The position numbers were made by a program, and so were the translations under genes. A model generated the notes under the pieces. It saw only the letters and a list, made by a program, of their open reading frames with translations. It did no database searches and had not been told where the DNA came from. A stretch of DNA of 40,090 nt from Cudoniella acicularis (taxonomy: Eukaryota; Ascomycota; Leotiomycetes; Helotiales; Helotiaceae). This document shows positions 29,440-40,090 of the stretch, piece after piece (position 1 is the first letter of the stretch; the number at the start of each line of letters is the position of its first letter). The stretch spans positions 1 through 40,090 of the forward strand of contig JAAMPI010000386.1 of assembly GCA_013054445.1 (NCBI GenBank), in the 5' to 3' direction.

Positions 29440-31925
29440 ATTTGTTATTTAAGAGCAATAATCTATATTCAAATTTTGAATCGCAATCGAAGAGAGGACA
29501 TTTTCTAGGGTTATATAATAAATGCAACTTCCAGTTGCTTTGATCAAAAGCCTGGAATGCAAGATAAAGAAGCGGCATGTATGTATTCCGGATTCGATCA
29601 TAGAATGTTATCCTAAATCGTCTTTTGGTCATTGGTTTCAACGAAATCCTGGAATTCTAGGTGACTAAGAAGGATAAAGAAGTGATATAAGATTTCCGGA
29701 TTTAGTCATGGAATGTTGTGCTGAATCCTCCGGTTGTCAATTTAAGCATCACCTTGAATGCCAAGTTACTGAGTTTGATAAAGAAGTGACCTATGTCTCT
29801 TCCGGATGCAGTCATGGAATGTTGTGACAGTTCACTATTCCAATATTAATTAGGCATGATAATTCGATAACATAGCCAATTAGCATCCAAATATCCTTTC
29901 AGATAGTTTTCCTCATTTTGATCAATTGTTAGGAACCTCTGCTGCTTTTAGATGCCTCTCCTTTGTGTTTGGATGCATGCTTTCATAGTCCCGAATATCT
30001 GATGACTTATAACGACCAGAAGACCGAAAAACATTCCTTCTAACACTATAGGTGGTTATTAATCAAATGTGCCTTCTAATAAGTCTTTTGGTGGTGTCAC
30101 TGCGCAGTAAAGGTATAAGTTCTTCAAACGGTTATCCAACCTTCCCGCCACTCTGGGCAAACTCTTTCTTGAACTTTCAATTAACATGACCTGTGAGTGA
30201 TGGACAAGCCGTTAAGATCATAGCTTATTGAGACTCTAAATTCTAAACAGGGGGTAATAGATCTCGCGAAATATATCGCTAATCACTATGTAAGACGGGT
30301 AGAATTATAAAGCTCTCTCTGGAACTATATAGCGTTTGAAAACTCCTCTCCTACCAACCTCTCCAGGAGAGTGGAGAGCGTTCCACTCCAATTCATCCAA
30401 ACATATTTCTTCAACTCTATGTTCTAATCCTTTAGGCCCAGTTTAATTTTAAGGCATACAGTCACTACGGCGTTGCTTACCCTTCCAGGCTTTTTGGTGA
30501 CAGGGAGGTCTTTGAGGCTGATTTGAGGCTCTAGCTAAATTACCTGGTATTTGGGTTATGGAAGAAATTTTACATGTTTTTCATTTATCCAGCCAAATTT
30601 AGATCCCTACTGTGCTCTCTACCCTTTTTTCTTAACCATTCCGGGCATAAATCGTCGCCGTTTCACTCCAATCCTGCCAAGAAAAAAAAGGCAGTCTCTC
30701 TACTCCAGAAGGACAAGTCATGGAGGGACAGGAGATTTCAACCGCTGGAACTATAGTAGGAAGGAGAAGAGAATATCTTTTGAAATTTACCTATTTATAT
30801 AACTATACCGCTTCCTTGAAAGGTGTCTTCATTTCTTTTGAATCTAAAGTACATTATTTATAGGCTATATACTCGTAAACTTCATGGAGATTTTCATAAA
30901 CTATTGGGCATGGTTCAGGATTGACCAGAGTTTCTTAGCCAGCAGAAATTTGCAGAAGCTGTTGAACATGCTGAAGGGGGCCGGTTCGCGATCGGAGTTG
31001 CCCAAAATGGTAATACCGAATTATAAGCGAAGGGGCTACGTCACAAGCTACATCATCAAGCCACAGCACCCAGTCTTAAAGGGAACGACATGAAACGACA
31101 TGCCAACTTTCAACCTCATTAAACCTCAACTCAATATATTTTCGACGATCCGCGAGCCCAAATCCTCCTAGACGCTAACCTGAACACACGAATATTGCAG
31201 TCAGCATGATGTGGCATTCTGTAGTCAAAAAGATCGAGATCTCAAAGCCTGTGCCAAGTTTCCCACCTTGAATTACCCCATTTCATCTGATTGCCCAGCA
31301 CAGTTCCCCAATACCCAGTAATCTTCCACTTGCCCTCAATTTATCACTGATGCTGTTTCTTGGCTCCTCAGATCATCTCTCGTTTCGGTGCGTTGTCACC
31401 ACTTCCTCACGGGATGCTGCACATCACGAAATCAAGAAAGGAAATTCTTGCTCACATGATTCGCATTTGATAGGAGGGGTCGTACATGGAGTCACACATT
31501 TCATATGAAAGGAGAGCCACAGTTGGTTGACCGCGCCACAGAATCAAGGAATCTTTGGCTCCCTGTTGTTGAACCCTGACGCATATGATCTCACTCCGTT
31601 TGATATTTGTTATTGGGATGAGGGGTCGGGTGTAACAGTTACACCGCCGTTGCGTTCATCACTATCGTTTGTATTGAACCCTTGCCATTGATTTTAATTG
31701 GCGCTTGCATGCCGATGGCGGCAACTACATCATCAGACGCTCGGTATGCGTGGAATGAATATGTTTTATAAAAAGCACCACGATTTCCCATATTGTTCCG
31801 CAAACTCGGTCTGTTTCTAGCATTCCCAGAACGAAGATACAACTGTTCAATTTGACCCTTCCAAGTCAGCAGCTTCGCAAGAATCTACTTGACCTCAAAC
31901 AGAATACATTCAGGAAGCCGTCAAC
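29440..31925. other. Gene desert, AT-rich
   Basis: About 2.5 kb without a supported gene. It contains a three-copy tandem repeat at 29551-29831. Frames at 30551-30802, 30884-31093 and 31639-31842 lack family features, consistent starts or splice signals. Loss of coding signal and high A/T suggest old transposon remnants, but no transposase or reverse-transcriptase motif is visible. Confidence 0.5.
29551..29831 (+). repeat. Three degenerate tandem copies of a roughly 100-bp unit
   Basis: Units begin at about 29551, 29648 and 29752. Each holds, in order, CCT(G/T)GAAT, GATAAAGAAG, TTCCGGAT and GTCATGGAATGTT (GATCATAGAATGTT in the first). Copies 2 and 3 are closer to each other than to copy 1. 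Unit length is about 97 to 104 bp. Non-coding in all frames. Confidence 0.75.
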
Positions 31926-32707
31926 ATGCTCCTCGAAGATCTCCTCTCCCTCCTCCTCCGCATCGGCGAGGTAAAATTTCCCCTCCAACATTCCACCCCC
32001 AGGAAATAGCTTACAATATCTAGCTCGCCTTCTCAGCAACTGTCGCTGGTCTCACTGGAGAATACCTCCATTCCACCCGCGGTGCCTCAGCGTGGTCCCG
32101 CAAACGCTTCATCTACACTGAAGGTACTTTTCTCCTCCCTTAATCCTCACCTATCTTCCAAAAACTAACACAAGGCTGCACGTAGTGATCGCCGGAATCT
32201 CTATCCTTTTCTCGCTTCTCTTCCTCCTCCCATTTACCGCAAGCTTCATCCACTACCCCGTTGACTTCCTCCTCTTCATCGCATGGATGATAGCCTTTGG
32301 TCTCTTGGCAAACGTATGCTACCTTTCCCCCTACCCCATTACCAACCAAACTCCAACCAAGCACACAAACTAACGCCACAAACCAATTCTAGTTCATTGG
32401 TCCCCTAAACTGCGGCAGCGTCTGGAACTGGCATGGCATAACCGGCCAAAGCACCTGCTCTAAATGGAAAGCCGACATCGCCTTTTGCTTCCTAGCCTCT
32501 ATCTTCTTCCTCGTTTCCGCTCTTCTTGTAAGTGCTTACTCCTCAAACAGCCCTTAACTCTTGATCTGGATAATTGGGGATGTTTGAAATGGAAAAAGCT
32601 GATATTGATGGTGAAAAAAACAGGGAATCTACTACGTGCACCGCCGCGAGAGAGCCATTGCCGACAAGACGACGAGAAGAAGACGCTGGTATAGATCTAG
32701 ATACTAG
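31926..32707 (+). CDS. Small four-helix membrane protein (MARVEL-like)
   Basis: Five exons: 31926-31970, 32024-32123, 32186-32313, 32393-32527, 32624-32707; all introns GT-AG and the phases close to 163 residues. Four hydrophobic segments: residues about 1-27 (MLLEDLLSLLLRIGE plus LAFSATVAGL), ISILFSLLFLLPFTASFI, FLLFIAWMIAFGLLAN and IAFCFLASIFFLVSALLGIYY. An extracytoplasmic loop with NCGSVWNW and CSKWKADIAF has the spacing of the Cys/Trp block of fungal MARVEL-domain proteins. The tail is short and strongly basic (RRRRWYRSRY) and would be cytosolic. MARVEL proteins act in membrane apposition and eisosome-type organisation; the specific role here is not known. Small exons and helices agree well, so the gene is likely real although no single frame is long. 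Confidence 0.8.
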
Positions 32708-33606
32708 ATCTTTCACTCCCCTATCTCACTATTGTCGACCTCACTACCAACGTGTCTGCCCATGGACTTTTTTAATTTGAAATGGAGACGGACCTGGGGT
32801 TAGCTTGGCACTGGCCTGGGAAAGGTATTAATCATAGACTGTGATTTATGGAAATAGGAATCTACTACAGCACTTCATTTCTTTTCATGTTTTTTTCTCT
32901 GCAACGAGTTTCTCTTACCGCGTGCGATAATATTACCATGTTACCTTTCGTGCTTGTGTTGGAGTTTTGCATTTTTTGTTGCAAATGATGATACCAGGTT
33001 GCTGCTCGTTAATATTCAGCGGGATTTTCTTTTTTCTCCTGTATCTCTTACAATGATAAGATGTGTAGATAGGTAATACCCGAACAATAATTCGATTGGG
33101 AATGCTCTCGAATTTGAAATTCCCACTAGTCTTGATTTCTTGCAAAATTAATCTCCCTCATGCTTTGACTTCACTTTTACAATATAGTCATAATCTCGTC
33201 AAGAATGCCTTAGTGAGCGGGATGTATTTCCTGGAACTTGAAATTTGAACTTTGAGATATACTTGCGCTTATTGGGATGTCGAGGAGAGTAAATTCATGT
33301 ATGCTTTCGTCTCCAGTTCGTAGATAGAGCTTCTAACTTTCCCGCTTCTATATCTCGCAGTTCTCAAGAAATAGGCATGTAGCAGGCGAATAGGTGATTA
33401 AGGGTTTGAGTAAGAGGGCGCAATCAAAAAGTTTTTTGCCGCTACATTCATGAAGAATGCATAGTGATATTCAAACACACTGTTAGTTACTCCAGAGTGA
33501 GGTGATCGAAAATAGAAATAAATCTAGATGAGACTTTGGATATATACCTCTACAGAATCTACAACAACGCCGCAACCATCCCAAAAACCCCATCCATAAT
33601 TTCATA
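32708..33606. other. Intergenic region between convergent genes
   Basis: Holds the 3' flanks of the tetraspan gene (+) and the ER DnaJ gene (-). AT-rich and without a supported gene. A 70-codon minus-strand frame at 32933-33145 has no features. Confidence 0.45.
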
Positions 33607-34973
33607 TCATAACTCATCCTTCTGTGGAGGTGGCTTTACAGGGCCATCCGGTCTCCCACTGTCCTTCTGCAAATCAATGCCATTCTTCTTCCTCCATTTC
33701 TCCCACAAGGCCCAGAAATCTTTCTCCATGCCCTTTTCCATTTCATCGGGGAGAACAACCGTGTATTCTACGATTAAATCACCGAATTCTGTTTTGTGGT
33801 ACACGCTATCGCCGTCTTCGTGCCATTTGGGCATTCCTTCTCCGACCATGCGCTCGATTTGTCCGGGTTGAATGACTTCGCCGCGTTTTCGGCTCAGCGC
33901 AACGATGTGGCCGTCCATATGTGTGAGGTTTCGTGTCCAACCGCCCATCCAGGCCTCTCGCAGGGACAGAACTTCTCTCCAATATAAGTGGTCGTCTTTC
34001 CGACGGAAGAATGTTCCGTCAACTTTCATCTCATTATCTTCTTCCAAGCTGGCTTCCTTCTCGACCAAAGTAACGTACAGATCGCCCGCAACATAATCCG
34101 GACTCTCATCGGCGTCGTTTTCGTATTTTATACGCTGTCCCTTCGGTGCTCCCCTTTCAATTACTAATTGGAAGGTGTTGACTTTCCGTACCACTCGTGA
34201 TCCGGCGCAAACTGGACACTTATGCTTAATCGTCTTTCCTTGCCCTCCGCAAACATCACAAGTCACTTGGACTTGCTGGAAAATGCCAGGCGCAAGCATG
34301 TGCTTCTGAATCTTGGCACCATGTCCACCACAGCTAGTACATGTATCGACTTGTCCATCAGCACTTCCACTACCTTCGCATTCCTCGCATATCTGTTGTT
34401 TTTCGAGCTGGAATTCGGTGGAATGGCCATTGTAAAAATCTCGTAGAGGAACACCGACTCGAACTTCCATGTCTTGGCCTCGTCGTTGTCCTGGCTGATG
34501 TCCAAAATGACCTCCCCCTCCGAAGAACCGGGAGAACAAATCAAATGGATCATGATGGCCACCACCTCCACCACCCTGTTGCCGCTGTTTCAATCCTTCA
34601 TGACCATATTGATCATAGATCTTGCGTGACTCGGGATCGGATAGAGCTTCGTATGCCTCGGCTACTTCGACGAACTTTTGTTTGGCACCGTCATCACCTC
34701 TGCCAAAAGGTCAGAGTTGAATTGATGTGGGGAATGGGGGAAAGGTACATACGGATTTTTATCTGGGTGAAACTTCTTGCTCAGGGTTCGATATGCTCTT
34801 TTGATGTCTCTCTCGGAGGCATGCTTGTCTATTCCAAGAAGCTATGACCAGATTAGAGACTCAATTGGCAAGATAATAAAGGGTTGTCGAGTGCGCACCT
34901 TGTAGAAGTCTTCAGCACAAAGAGCTAACTGTAACATGCATAATAGCACCAACAGAGCAGAGGGGAGCCACAT
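33607..34973 (-). CDS. SCJ1: ER-lumenal DnaJ co-chaperone (Scj1-like, type I J protein, KDEL)
   Basis: Scj1 stimulates the ER Hsp70 (BiP/Kar2) in folding and degradation of lumenal proteins. Three exons: 34973-34899, 34841-34753, 34699-33607; phases close to 418 residues. Residues 1-20 are a signal peptide ([20 protein letters not shown]). The J domain follows at once, [20 protein letters not shown], with HPD at 50-52. Then comes a Gly/His-rich segment with [14 protein letters not shown]. Four zinc-binding CxxCxGxG-type repeats follow: [24 protein letters not shown] and CPVCAGSR. The C-terminal substrate-binding domain ends with the retrieval signal KDEL. Intact and normal in length for the family. 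Start codon is 467 bases from the divergent Prp2 start, so the genes may share a promoter region. Confidence 0.94.
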
Positions 34974-35439
34974 GTTTGCGCCGTGATGCGCCTGCAAAGG
35001 AATGATCCAGTACCAGAAGGGATTGAGGACTCAAATGAGGCACAGCATAAAAACCAAAAGAGGGACTAGAAGAAGAGAAGTGGAGGGGAAACGCAGTTCA
35101 CAACGAAGAAAGGAACTGTTGGTGGGCGTGAGTAGATTTATTTGGAGGCGCTCTCAAAGATACCACGCTGTCTTTCTAACGGCCAAATACGCAGTGAACA
35201 GGGGTTGCTCTTTCAATAATTTTACGGTAACCCAGTCGACCAACCATGCAACGAATTTCTTCAACCTCAGAGTCAACAGGCCGCAACTCATAGCTCGAAA
35301 AAACATAACCTTGGACATCGTCGCCTCTACAATTACTGCCGTTGCCAGTTCTCTCCCTTCCAGTCTGGAAACGCCTGCTGCATCCCCAATTCATCGACAT
35401 CCGCAACACTCAACGTATTTTGTCAACAGCCCCGCAACC
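34974..35439. promoter_or_regulatory. Shared upstream region of the ER DnaJ and Prp2 genes
   Basis: A 466-base divergent intergenic region. The plus-strand frame is open from 35002 into Prp2, but its composition differs from the conserved protein, and the ATG at 35440 with GAAGCC-like context is the better start. I read the stretch as promoter plus 5' leader. No clear TATA box or unfolded-protein-response element was seen. Confidence 0.5.
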
Positions 35440-38400
35440 ATGGGTGCTGCCAAAAAATATGCCCTTCTTCCCATGGAGGAAGAGGATTTGGGACCAGCAA
35501 AAGTAGTCGAAAAGAAGAAAGAGAAGCGTCGCCACGGCGAGAAGTCGTCCTCTTCACGGCGCGACAAACATAGAGACCGAAGTCGCGAACGAGAAAGTGA
35601 ACGATCACCCCACCGCGAATCAGAACATAAGTCGAAGACGATCCGGAGGCGAGACGCGAACGAGGCAGACTTTGATGATCGATGGGGCGACGAGGAATAT
35701 GTGGAGGAGGAGGAGCCAGAGTTCCAGGAATCAGCCTCGAAGCGTGTGAAAACAGACCATGCCAATGAGGATGAGGAAGAGGATATTTCTGAGACTGAAA
35801 AGGAGAGGAGGAAAGACCAGGCTGAGAAAGAGGCTTTTGCGAAAAGATTACACTCCAAGGATGCCGATAAGACGAAGAAACTGGTTGAGGATAGGTCATC
35901 TACGAAGGAAGGGAACATTCTGGCACAACGGAGAGCTTTGGCCGAAGACGCAGCCGCGAGAGATGCTGCCCTGCCCGATTTGAGGGAGAGGTCCAGACAA
36001 GAATACTTGAAGAAACGAGAGGCAGAACGTTTGGCCCTATTACGGAAGCAGGTAGCGGAGGAGACAGAGGAGCTGAGGAGTGGAGCGAGGCTGTCAGAGA
36101 AGGAGAAAGCAGAATTTGAGAAGAATAGAAATGTGTTACGGTTAGCAGAAGAACGATTACGGATAGACGACTATCGGGATGGCTATGCTATGCCAGAGGA
36201 CTACATTACGGAGAAGGGCAAAATCGATAGAAAGAAGAAGGAGGATGCCATGTACAAAAGATATGTTGATAGGGATGAATACGGGCAAGAGAAATATGTC
36301 ACAGAGCACGATGAGTGGGAGAGGGAACAGGCTGCTAAAGCCAAAGCCCAAATCAAAAGTACGGAGAGGACGGACGAGGGAGAGTACGACTACGTTCTGG
36401 ATGAAGCCCAGGGTATCAAATGGGTCATGGATTCAAGAATGCCTGGTGAAGGCAAGGGTTTGAGCAAGGAAGAAAGGTTCTTGGCGGAGCAGCTAAAAGC
36501 CGCTGAGAAGAGGGCACTTTCCATGGAAGAAACTCGAAAAAGTCTTCCTATTTACGCCTATAGGGATGAATTTCTTGCTGCTCTGGAGGTGCATCAGATC
36601 TTGGTCATTGTCGGAGAAACGGGAAGTGGAAAAACTACCCAACTTCCCCAATATTTGCATGAAGCAGGATACACCAAAGGAGGATTGAAGGTTGGTTGTA
36701 CCCAGCCTCGTCGTGTCGCAGCTATGAGCGTAGCAGCTCGTGTTGCGGATGAAATGGGAGTGAAAGTTGGAAATGAGGTCGGATACTCAATTCGTTTTGA
36801 GGATTCTACGAGCGACAAGACTGTTTTGAAGTATATGACGGATGGTATGCTGCTCCGAGAGTTCATGACAGAACCTGATCTTGGCGGCTACTCTGCACTG
36901 ATGATTGACGAGGCGCACGAACGGACGGTACATACGGATATTTTATTAGCTCTTGTCAAGGATCTTGCGAGAGAAAGACCGGAGATGAAATTACTCATCT
37001 CCTCTGCCACCATGAACGCGAAGAAGTTCGCAGACTATTTCGATGACGCTCCTATTTTCAATATCCCTGGTCGAAGATATCCTGTCGACATACATTATAC
37101 ACCACAACCGGAAGCCAACTACCTTGCAGCTGCAATTACAACTGTTTTTCAGATTCACACCACCCAAGGCAAAGGTGATATCTTGGTATTCTTGACAGGT
37201 CAAGATGAGATCGAAGCAGCAGAACAAAACATTACAGAAATATCGAGGAAGCTCGGTTCTCGAGTTCCAGAACTCGTGATTTGTCCTATCTACGCAAATC
37301 TGCCATCTGAATTGCAAAGCAAAATTTTTGAGGCTACCCCCGAGGGTGCACGCAAAGTTGTCCTGGCAACCAATATTGCTGAGACGAGTTTGACAATTGA
37401 TGGCATTGTATATGTTATTGATCCTGGTTTTGTAAAAGAGAATATTTACAATCCAGCTACAGGTATGTCCAAGTTGGTCGCGGTGCCGTGTTCTCGCGCC
37501 TCTGCAAATCAGCGAAGTGGTCGTGCGGGCCGCGTGGGACCAGGAAAATGCTTCCGACTATACACAAAATGGGCATTTATGAACGAGATGGACGAGAGCA
37601 CTACCCCAGAAATCCAGAGAACAAATCTCAACTCTATAGTATTGCTTCTTAAATCTCTTGGCATCAATGACCTCCTCGAGTTCGAATTTATGGATCCTCC
37701 ACCAACCGAGACTTTAATTGGCGCCCTCAACCAGCTCTTCGCCCTTCAGGCACTGAACCACCAAGGCGAACTTACTAAGATGGGTCGGCAGATGGCCGAA
37801 TTCCCTACAGATCCTATGCTTGCCAAAGCCATCCTCGCCGCAGACAAGCTTGGTTGTGTGGAAGAAGTACTCTCCATTGTTTCCATGCTTTCCGAGGCTT
37901 CAGCGCTCTTCTTTCGTCCGAAAGACAAGAAAATACATGCCGACAGCGCGAGAGCACGGTTTACCGTTAAGGATGGTGGCGATCATGTTACTCTGCTCAA
38001 TATCTGGAATCAATGGGTCGACAGTGATTTCAGCTATATTTGGGCAAAAGAGAACTTCCTACAACAACGATCACTCACGCGTGCAAGAGATGTCCGCGAT
38101 CAACTCGCCAAACTCTGCGAGCGAGTGGAAGTCACACTATCGTCAGTGGGCCAAGCCGATCTTGTACCCATCCAAAAAGCCATCACAGCAGGATTCTTCC
38201 CCAATGCCGCTCGTCTCCAGCGAGGCGGTGACAGCTACAGGACTGTGAAGAACAACACGACGGTGTATATCCACCCGTCTAGCGTATTGATGGATAATAA
38301 CCCGCCGGTAAAGATGGTGATTTACTATGAGTTGGTGCAAACGACCAAGGAGTATATGCGAAGTTGTTTGCCTATCAAACCCGAGTGGCTACATGAAGCT

Positions 38401-38475
38401 GCGCCGCATTATCATAAGAAAAAGGATTTGGAGGCACTTGAGAGAAAAATGCCGAAAGATAGAAGCCGGATGTAA
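35440..38475 (+). CDS. PRP2: DEAH-box spliceosomal ATPase Prp2 (DHX16, fission yeast Cdc28)
   Basis: Prp2 uses ATP to remodel the activated spliceosome before the first transesterification. Intronless; 1011 residues from the ATG at 35440. The first 350 residues are highly charged with RS/RD-type repeats ([20 protein letters not shown]), as in metazoan and fungal Prp2 orthologues. Helicase motifs follow in order: [11 protein letters not shown] at about residue 392, Ia [16 protein letters not shown] at about 490, III SAT at about 522, [34 protein letters not shown] at about 691. The winged-helix/ratchet and OB-fold parts (HA2/DUF1605) are intact. The short C-terminus ends with [13 protein letters not shown]. 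The N-terminal block [17 protein letters not shown], followed by [10 protein letters not shown], is typical for Prp2/DHX16 rather than Prp16, Prp22 or Prp43. Absence of introns is worth noting for so large a gene. Confidence 0.94.
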   Translation: MGAAKKYALLPMEEEDLGPAKVVEKKKEKRRHGEKSSSSRRDKHRDRSRERESERSPHRESEHKSKTIRRRDANEADFDDRWGDEEYVEEEEPEFQESASKRVKTDHANEDEEEDISETEKERRKDQAEKEAFAKRLHSKDADKTKKLVEDRSSTKEGNILAQRRALAEDAAARDAALPDLRERSRQEYLKKREAERLALLRKQVAEETEELRSGARLSEKEKAEFEKNRNVLRLAEERLRIDDYRDGYAMPEDYITEKGKIDRKKKEDAMYKRYVDRDEYGQEKYVTEHDEWEREQAAKAKAQIKSTERTDEGEYDYVLDEAQGIKWVMDSRMPGEGKGLSKEERFLAEQLKAAEKRALSMEETRKSLPIYAYRDEFLAALEVHQILVIVGETGSGKTTQLPQYLHEAGYTKGGLKVGCTQPRRVAAMSVAARVADEMGVKVGNEVGYSIRFEDSTSDKTVLKYMTDGMLLREFMTEPDLGGYSALMIDEAHERTVHTDILLALVKDLARERPEMKLLISSATMNAKKFADYFDDAPIFNIPGRRYPVDIHYTPQPEANYLAAAITTVFQIHTTQGKGDILVFLTGQDEIEAAEQNITEISRKLGSRVPELVICPIYANLPSELQSKIFEATPEGARKVVLATNIAETSLTIDGIVYVIDPGFVKENIYNPATGMSKLVAVPCSRASANQRSGRAGRVGPGKCFRLYTKWAFMNEMDESTTPEIQRTNLNSIVLLLKSLGINDLLEFEFMDPPPTETLIGALNQLFALQALNHQGELTKMGRQMAEFPTDPMLAKAILAADKLGCVEEVLSIVSMLSEASALFFRPKDKKIHADSARARFTVKDGGDHVTLLNIWNQWVDSDFSYIWAKENFLQQRSLTRARDVRDQLAKLCERVEVTLSSVGQADLVPIQKAITAGFFPNAARLQRGGDSYRTVKNNTTVYIHPSSVLMDNNPPVKMVIYYELVQTTKEYMRSCLPIKPEWLHEAAPHYHKKKDLEALERKMPKDRSRM

Positions 38476-39292
38476 AGATGTGGAATAGATTATTGGCACT
38501 GCACTGCCAAGGTGGTTGGTGGCTGGTGGCTGTGTACATACTGTGCTCTCGTGAATAGGGGCAGGTTCAGGGTATCATGAAACCGTTTTCTCTCTCATCT
38601 GCTTCCCACACATTGTGTTAGCTTACCGATATTGGTCTTTCTTAGGTTTCATTACCCGCACACTTGTTTCCAAAATCAGTAGAAGGCGAAGGTGAGTAAG
38701 CAAGGCCCAGCTCCTCCCACCCTAGACGGCGGGGAGAAAAAGAATGTTCATGAGACAATGTCTTCAGACTTCATCCACCACTCCGCGCAGCCTCAGCGCC
38801 AAATTTCCGGGCTGGAACGTTGAACAAACTGCGCCGACGCCCATACCAATTATCGATTCTGGCGAATGCGACTTGTGCCAATAAAAATGTATCGCGCATG
38901 AGACAAAAGACGTCTTTGGCGGCGAGTCCCATACTCACCGAGCCTTGCGACAACCACGCGCGTATTCAGCAACGATGAGCCCCACGGCAATATCGGCGCC
39001 AGCCTCTACCTAGAACTCCGGACTCATCAGGTCTAAGGTTATCAATCTAGCTAGACAACCAAGTCAATGGCAGGAGAACAAGAGCAATTCGTTGAACTCT
39101 TCTCCAAACTGCCCGACGAACTCCCACAAATCCTCGCAGACCCTCCAAACGCTTCGAAAGGCCTCCTATACTCAAAGGACAATGCTCAGCCTCGCACGCG
39201 ATCAAGAACCTTAGCCTTGCACCACACACTCAATCGAGTCAACTACGACCTTTTTGCAACGAGCACTACTTTGCAAAGCATTTCAAATCAGG
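38476..39292. other. Intergenic region
   Basis: Contains the Prp2 3' end and the promoter of the STAND-type gene. A plus-strand frame from an ATG at 39067 runs to 39600 and overlaps the next gene in another frame. Its first part could be an upstream open reading frame, but there is no family signature. Confidence 0.45.
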
Positions 39293-40090
39293 ATGGACCC
39301 CTTTTCCATCACTACAGGTGTCGTGGGACTCCTGGGCACATGCGTCAGTGTTGTCAAGGCACTGAACGATTTCTGCGCAAGCGTTGCCACTGTCGACACA
39401 AAAATCACTGGGTTGCGGGAGATCGTTCAGGACTTCGTTCAGGTCTTGACCTTGATGAAAGATACCTTGGAGCAAGAAGAAACCAAGTCCTCACTAAATT
39501 CAACTGGCCATATCAACAACCACTGGAGTCATATCTCCACCTCTATCAAGGATGGGCAAAAAATAGCCCCTCAACTCGAAAATCTCTTAGAGAAGGTTGA
39601 CGGAAATGCCGCCGTGCTCATCAGGGTTCGGAAGCATGGACGCCTCGAGAGTGCAGCACCGCAAATCCTGGTCTACCAACAGCAGATCCAGCACTGCAGT
39701 GACACTATGCAGCTATCAATGCAGGCCGTAATCATGTAAGACATTCGTTTAAATTGGCCCGATCCTGTTATCGTCTGAGTCCTGACAATGTGCCCAGATG
39801 GAACCAAGCTACTCTCCAACAGTCCGCTGACAAAATTCCACCAAAATTGGACACAATGCATAGAGATATCCGGCGAATAGCCTATACTCTTCACAAATCA
39901 ATGACTGACGTCCAACCTGTCGTCGAGTGGGAAGGGAAAGAGAGTCAACGGCAGGACGAAAATCGACTCCAGATTCCCGAGCAGCTTCGAACCCTAGCCA
40001 ACTTAAGGGATTGCGTTCAGTCGGCAGCTACGATAGTTTCTGATGCCTCGACTACATTGGGCCTCGATCAAGGGGCCGCTGGTTCGGAGT
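39293..40090 (+). CDS. N-terminal part of a fungal STAND/Helo-like protein, cut by window end
   Basis: Starts at the ATG at 39293 with MDPFSITTGVVGLLGTCVSV, the typical opening of the fungal N-terminal (Helo-like) domain found at the front of many NACHT, ankyrin or kinase-type STAND proteins. Exon 1 is 39293-39735, intron 39736-39797 (GTAAGA, CTGAC branch, CCCAG), exon 2 runs from 39798 past the window end. The translated 245 or so residues are helical and charged (VDTKITGLREIVQDFVQVLT; IRRIAYTLHKSMTDV). In related proteins such a domain acts in self-association or signalling from NOD-like receptors, heterokaryon incompatibility or cell-death proteins. The effector, nucleotide-binding and repeat parts lie beyond 40090, so the architecture cannot be told here. 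Confidence 0.78.

Noticed and set aside
30551..31093. Possible transposon-derived frames in the gene desert
   Set aside because: No reverse transcriptase, integrase or DDE transposase motif can be seen in any frame.
35002..35439. Open frame extending Prp2 by 146 codons at the N-terminus
   Set aside because: The added residues do not resemble any Prp2 N-terminus, whereas the protein from the ATG at 35440 begins like fungal orthologues. Treated as leader sequence.
39067..39600. 177-codon ATG frame overlapping the STAND-type gene
   Set aside because: Most of it is the shadow of the Helo-like domain frame. The upstream part has no family signature. At best it is an upstream open reading frame.

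Overview
The window reads as nuclear DNA of a filamentous ascomycete. Most genes carry short introns (48 to 213 bp) with GT-AG ends and CTAAC/CTGAC-type branch sites. Recognisable families are fungal or eukaryotic: a Clr5/ankyrin regulator, an alkaline ceramidase, OMA1, the complex I 24 kDa subunit, the DEAH helicase Prp2 and a fungal STAND N-terminal domain. Compact gene blocks alternate with AT-rich, gene-poor stretches holding degenerate repeats. The style would fit Leotiomycetes, but that is a guess from general look, not a test.

Layout. 1-60 is a poly-G/poly-C/N junction, probably a contig end or gap. 1.5-2.8 kb (-): two-domain fasciclin protein with two apparent frameshifts. 4.3-5.9 kb (-): BAHD-type acyltransferase with one apparent frameshift. 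6.5-7.2 kb (-): three-exon zinc deaminase. 7.5-8.9 kb (-): kelch propeller, divergent from OMA1 (9.2-10.4 kb, +). 11.3-13.2 kb (+): eight-exon alkaline ceramidase. 13.8-14.8 kb (+): ketopantoate-reductase-family protein. 15.3-15.6 kb (-): small unknown. 16.7-19.4 kb (+): Clr5/ankyrin protein, followed by an RGG-rich unknown to 20.5 kb. 22.2-23.9 kb (-): eight-exon protein made of four GPH/ANK/DPRVDSD modules. 25.3-25.5 kb (-): small secreted protein in an AT-rich island. 27.0-28.0 kb (-): complex I 24 kDa subunit. 28.5-29.4 kb (-): pseudogene with two in-frame stops. 29.4-31.9 kb: gene desert with a three-copy tandem repeat. 31.9-32.7 kb (+): small tetraspan membrane protein. 33.6-35.0 kb (-): ER DnaJ (Scj1-like, KDEL), divergent from Prp2 (35.4-38.5 kb, +). 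39.3 kb to the end (+): N-terminus of a STAND-type protein, cut by the window.

No operons, RNA genes, CRISPR arrays or intact transposons were seen. The genes do not form an obvious pathway. They are mostly conserved housekeeping functions (mitochondrial quality control and respiration, ER folding, splicing, sphingolipid turnover) mixed with lineage-specific genes beside the AT-rich stretches. Splice sites were placed by eye, using reading phase and family conservation. In most multi-exon genes the phases close exactly. The four places where they do not (two in the fasciclin gene, one in the acyltransferase, one in the ceramidase) all lie in the first 12 kb next to homopolymers, which suggests base-count errors rather than biology.
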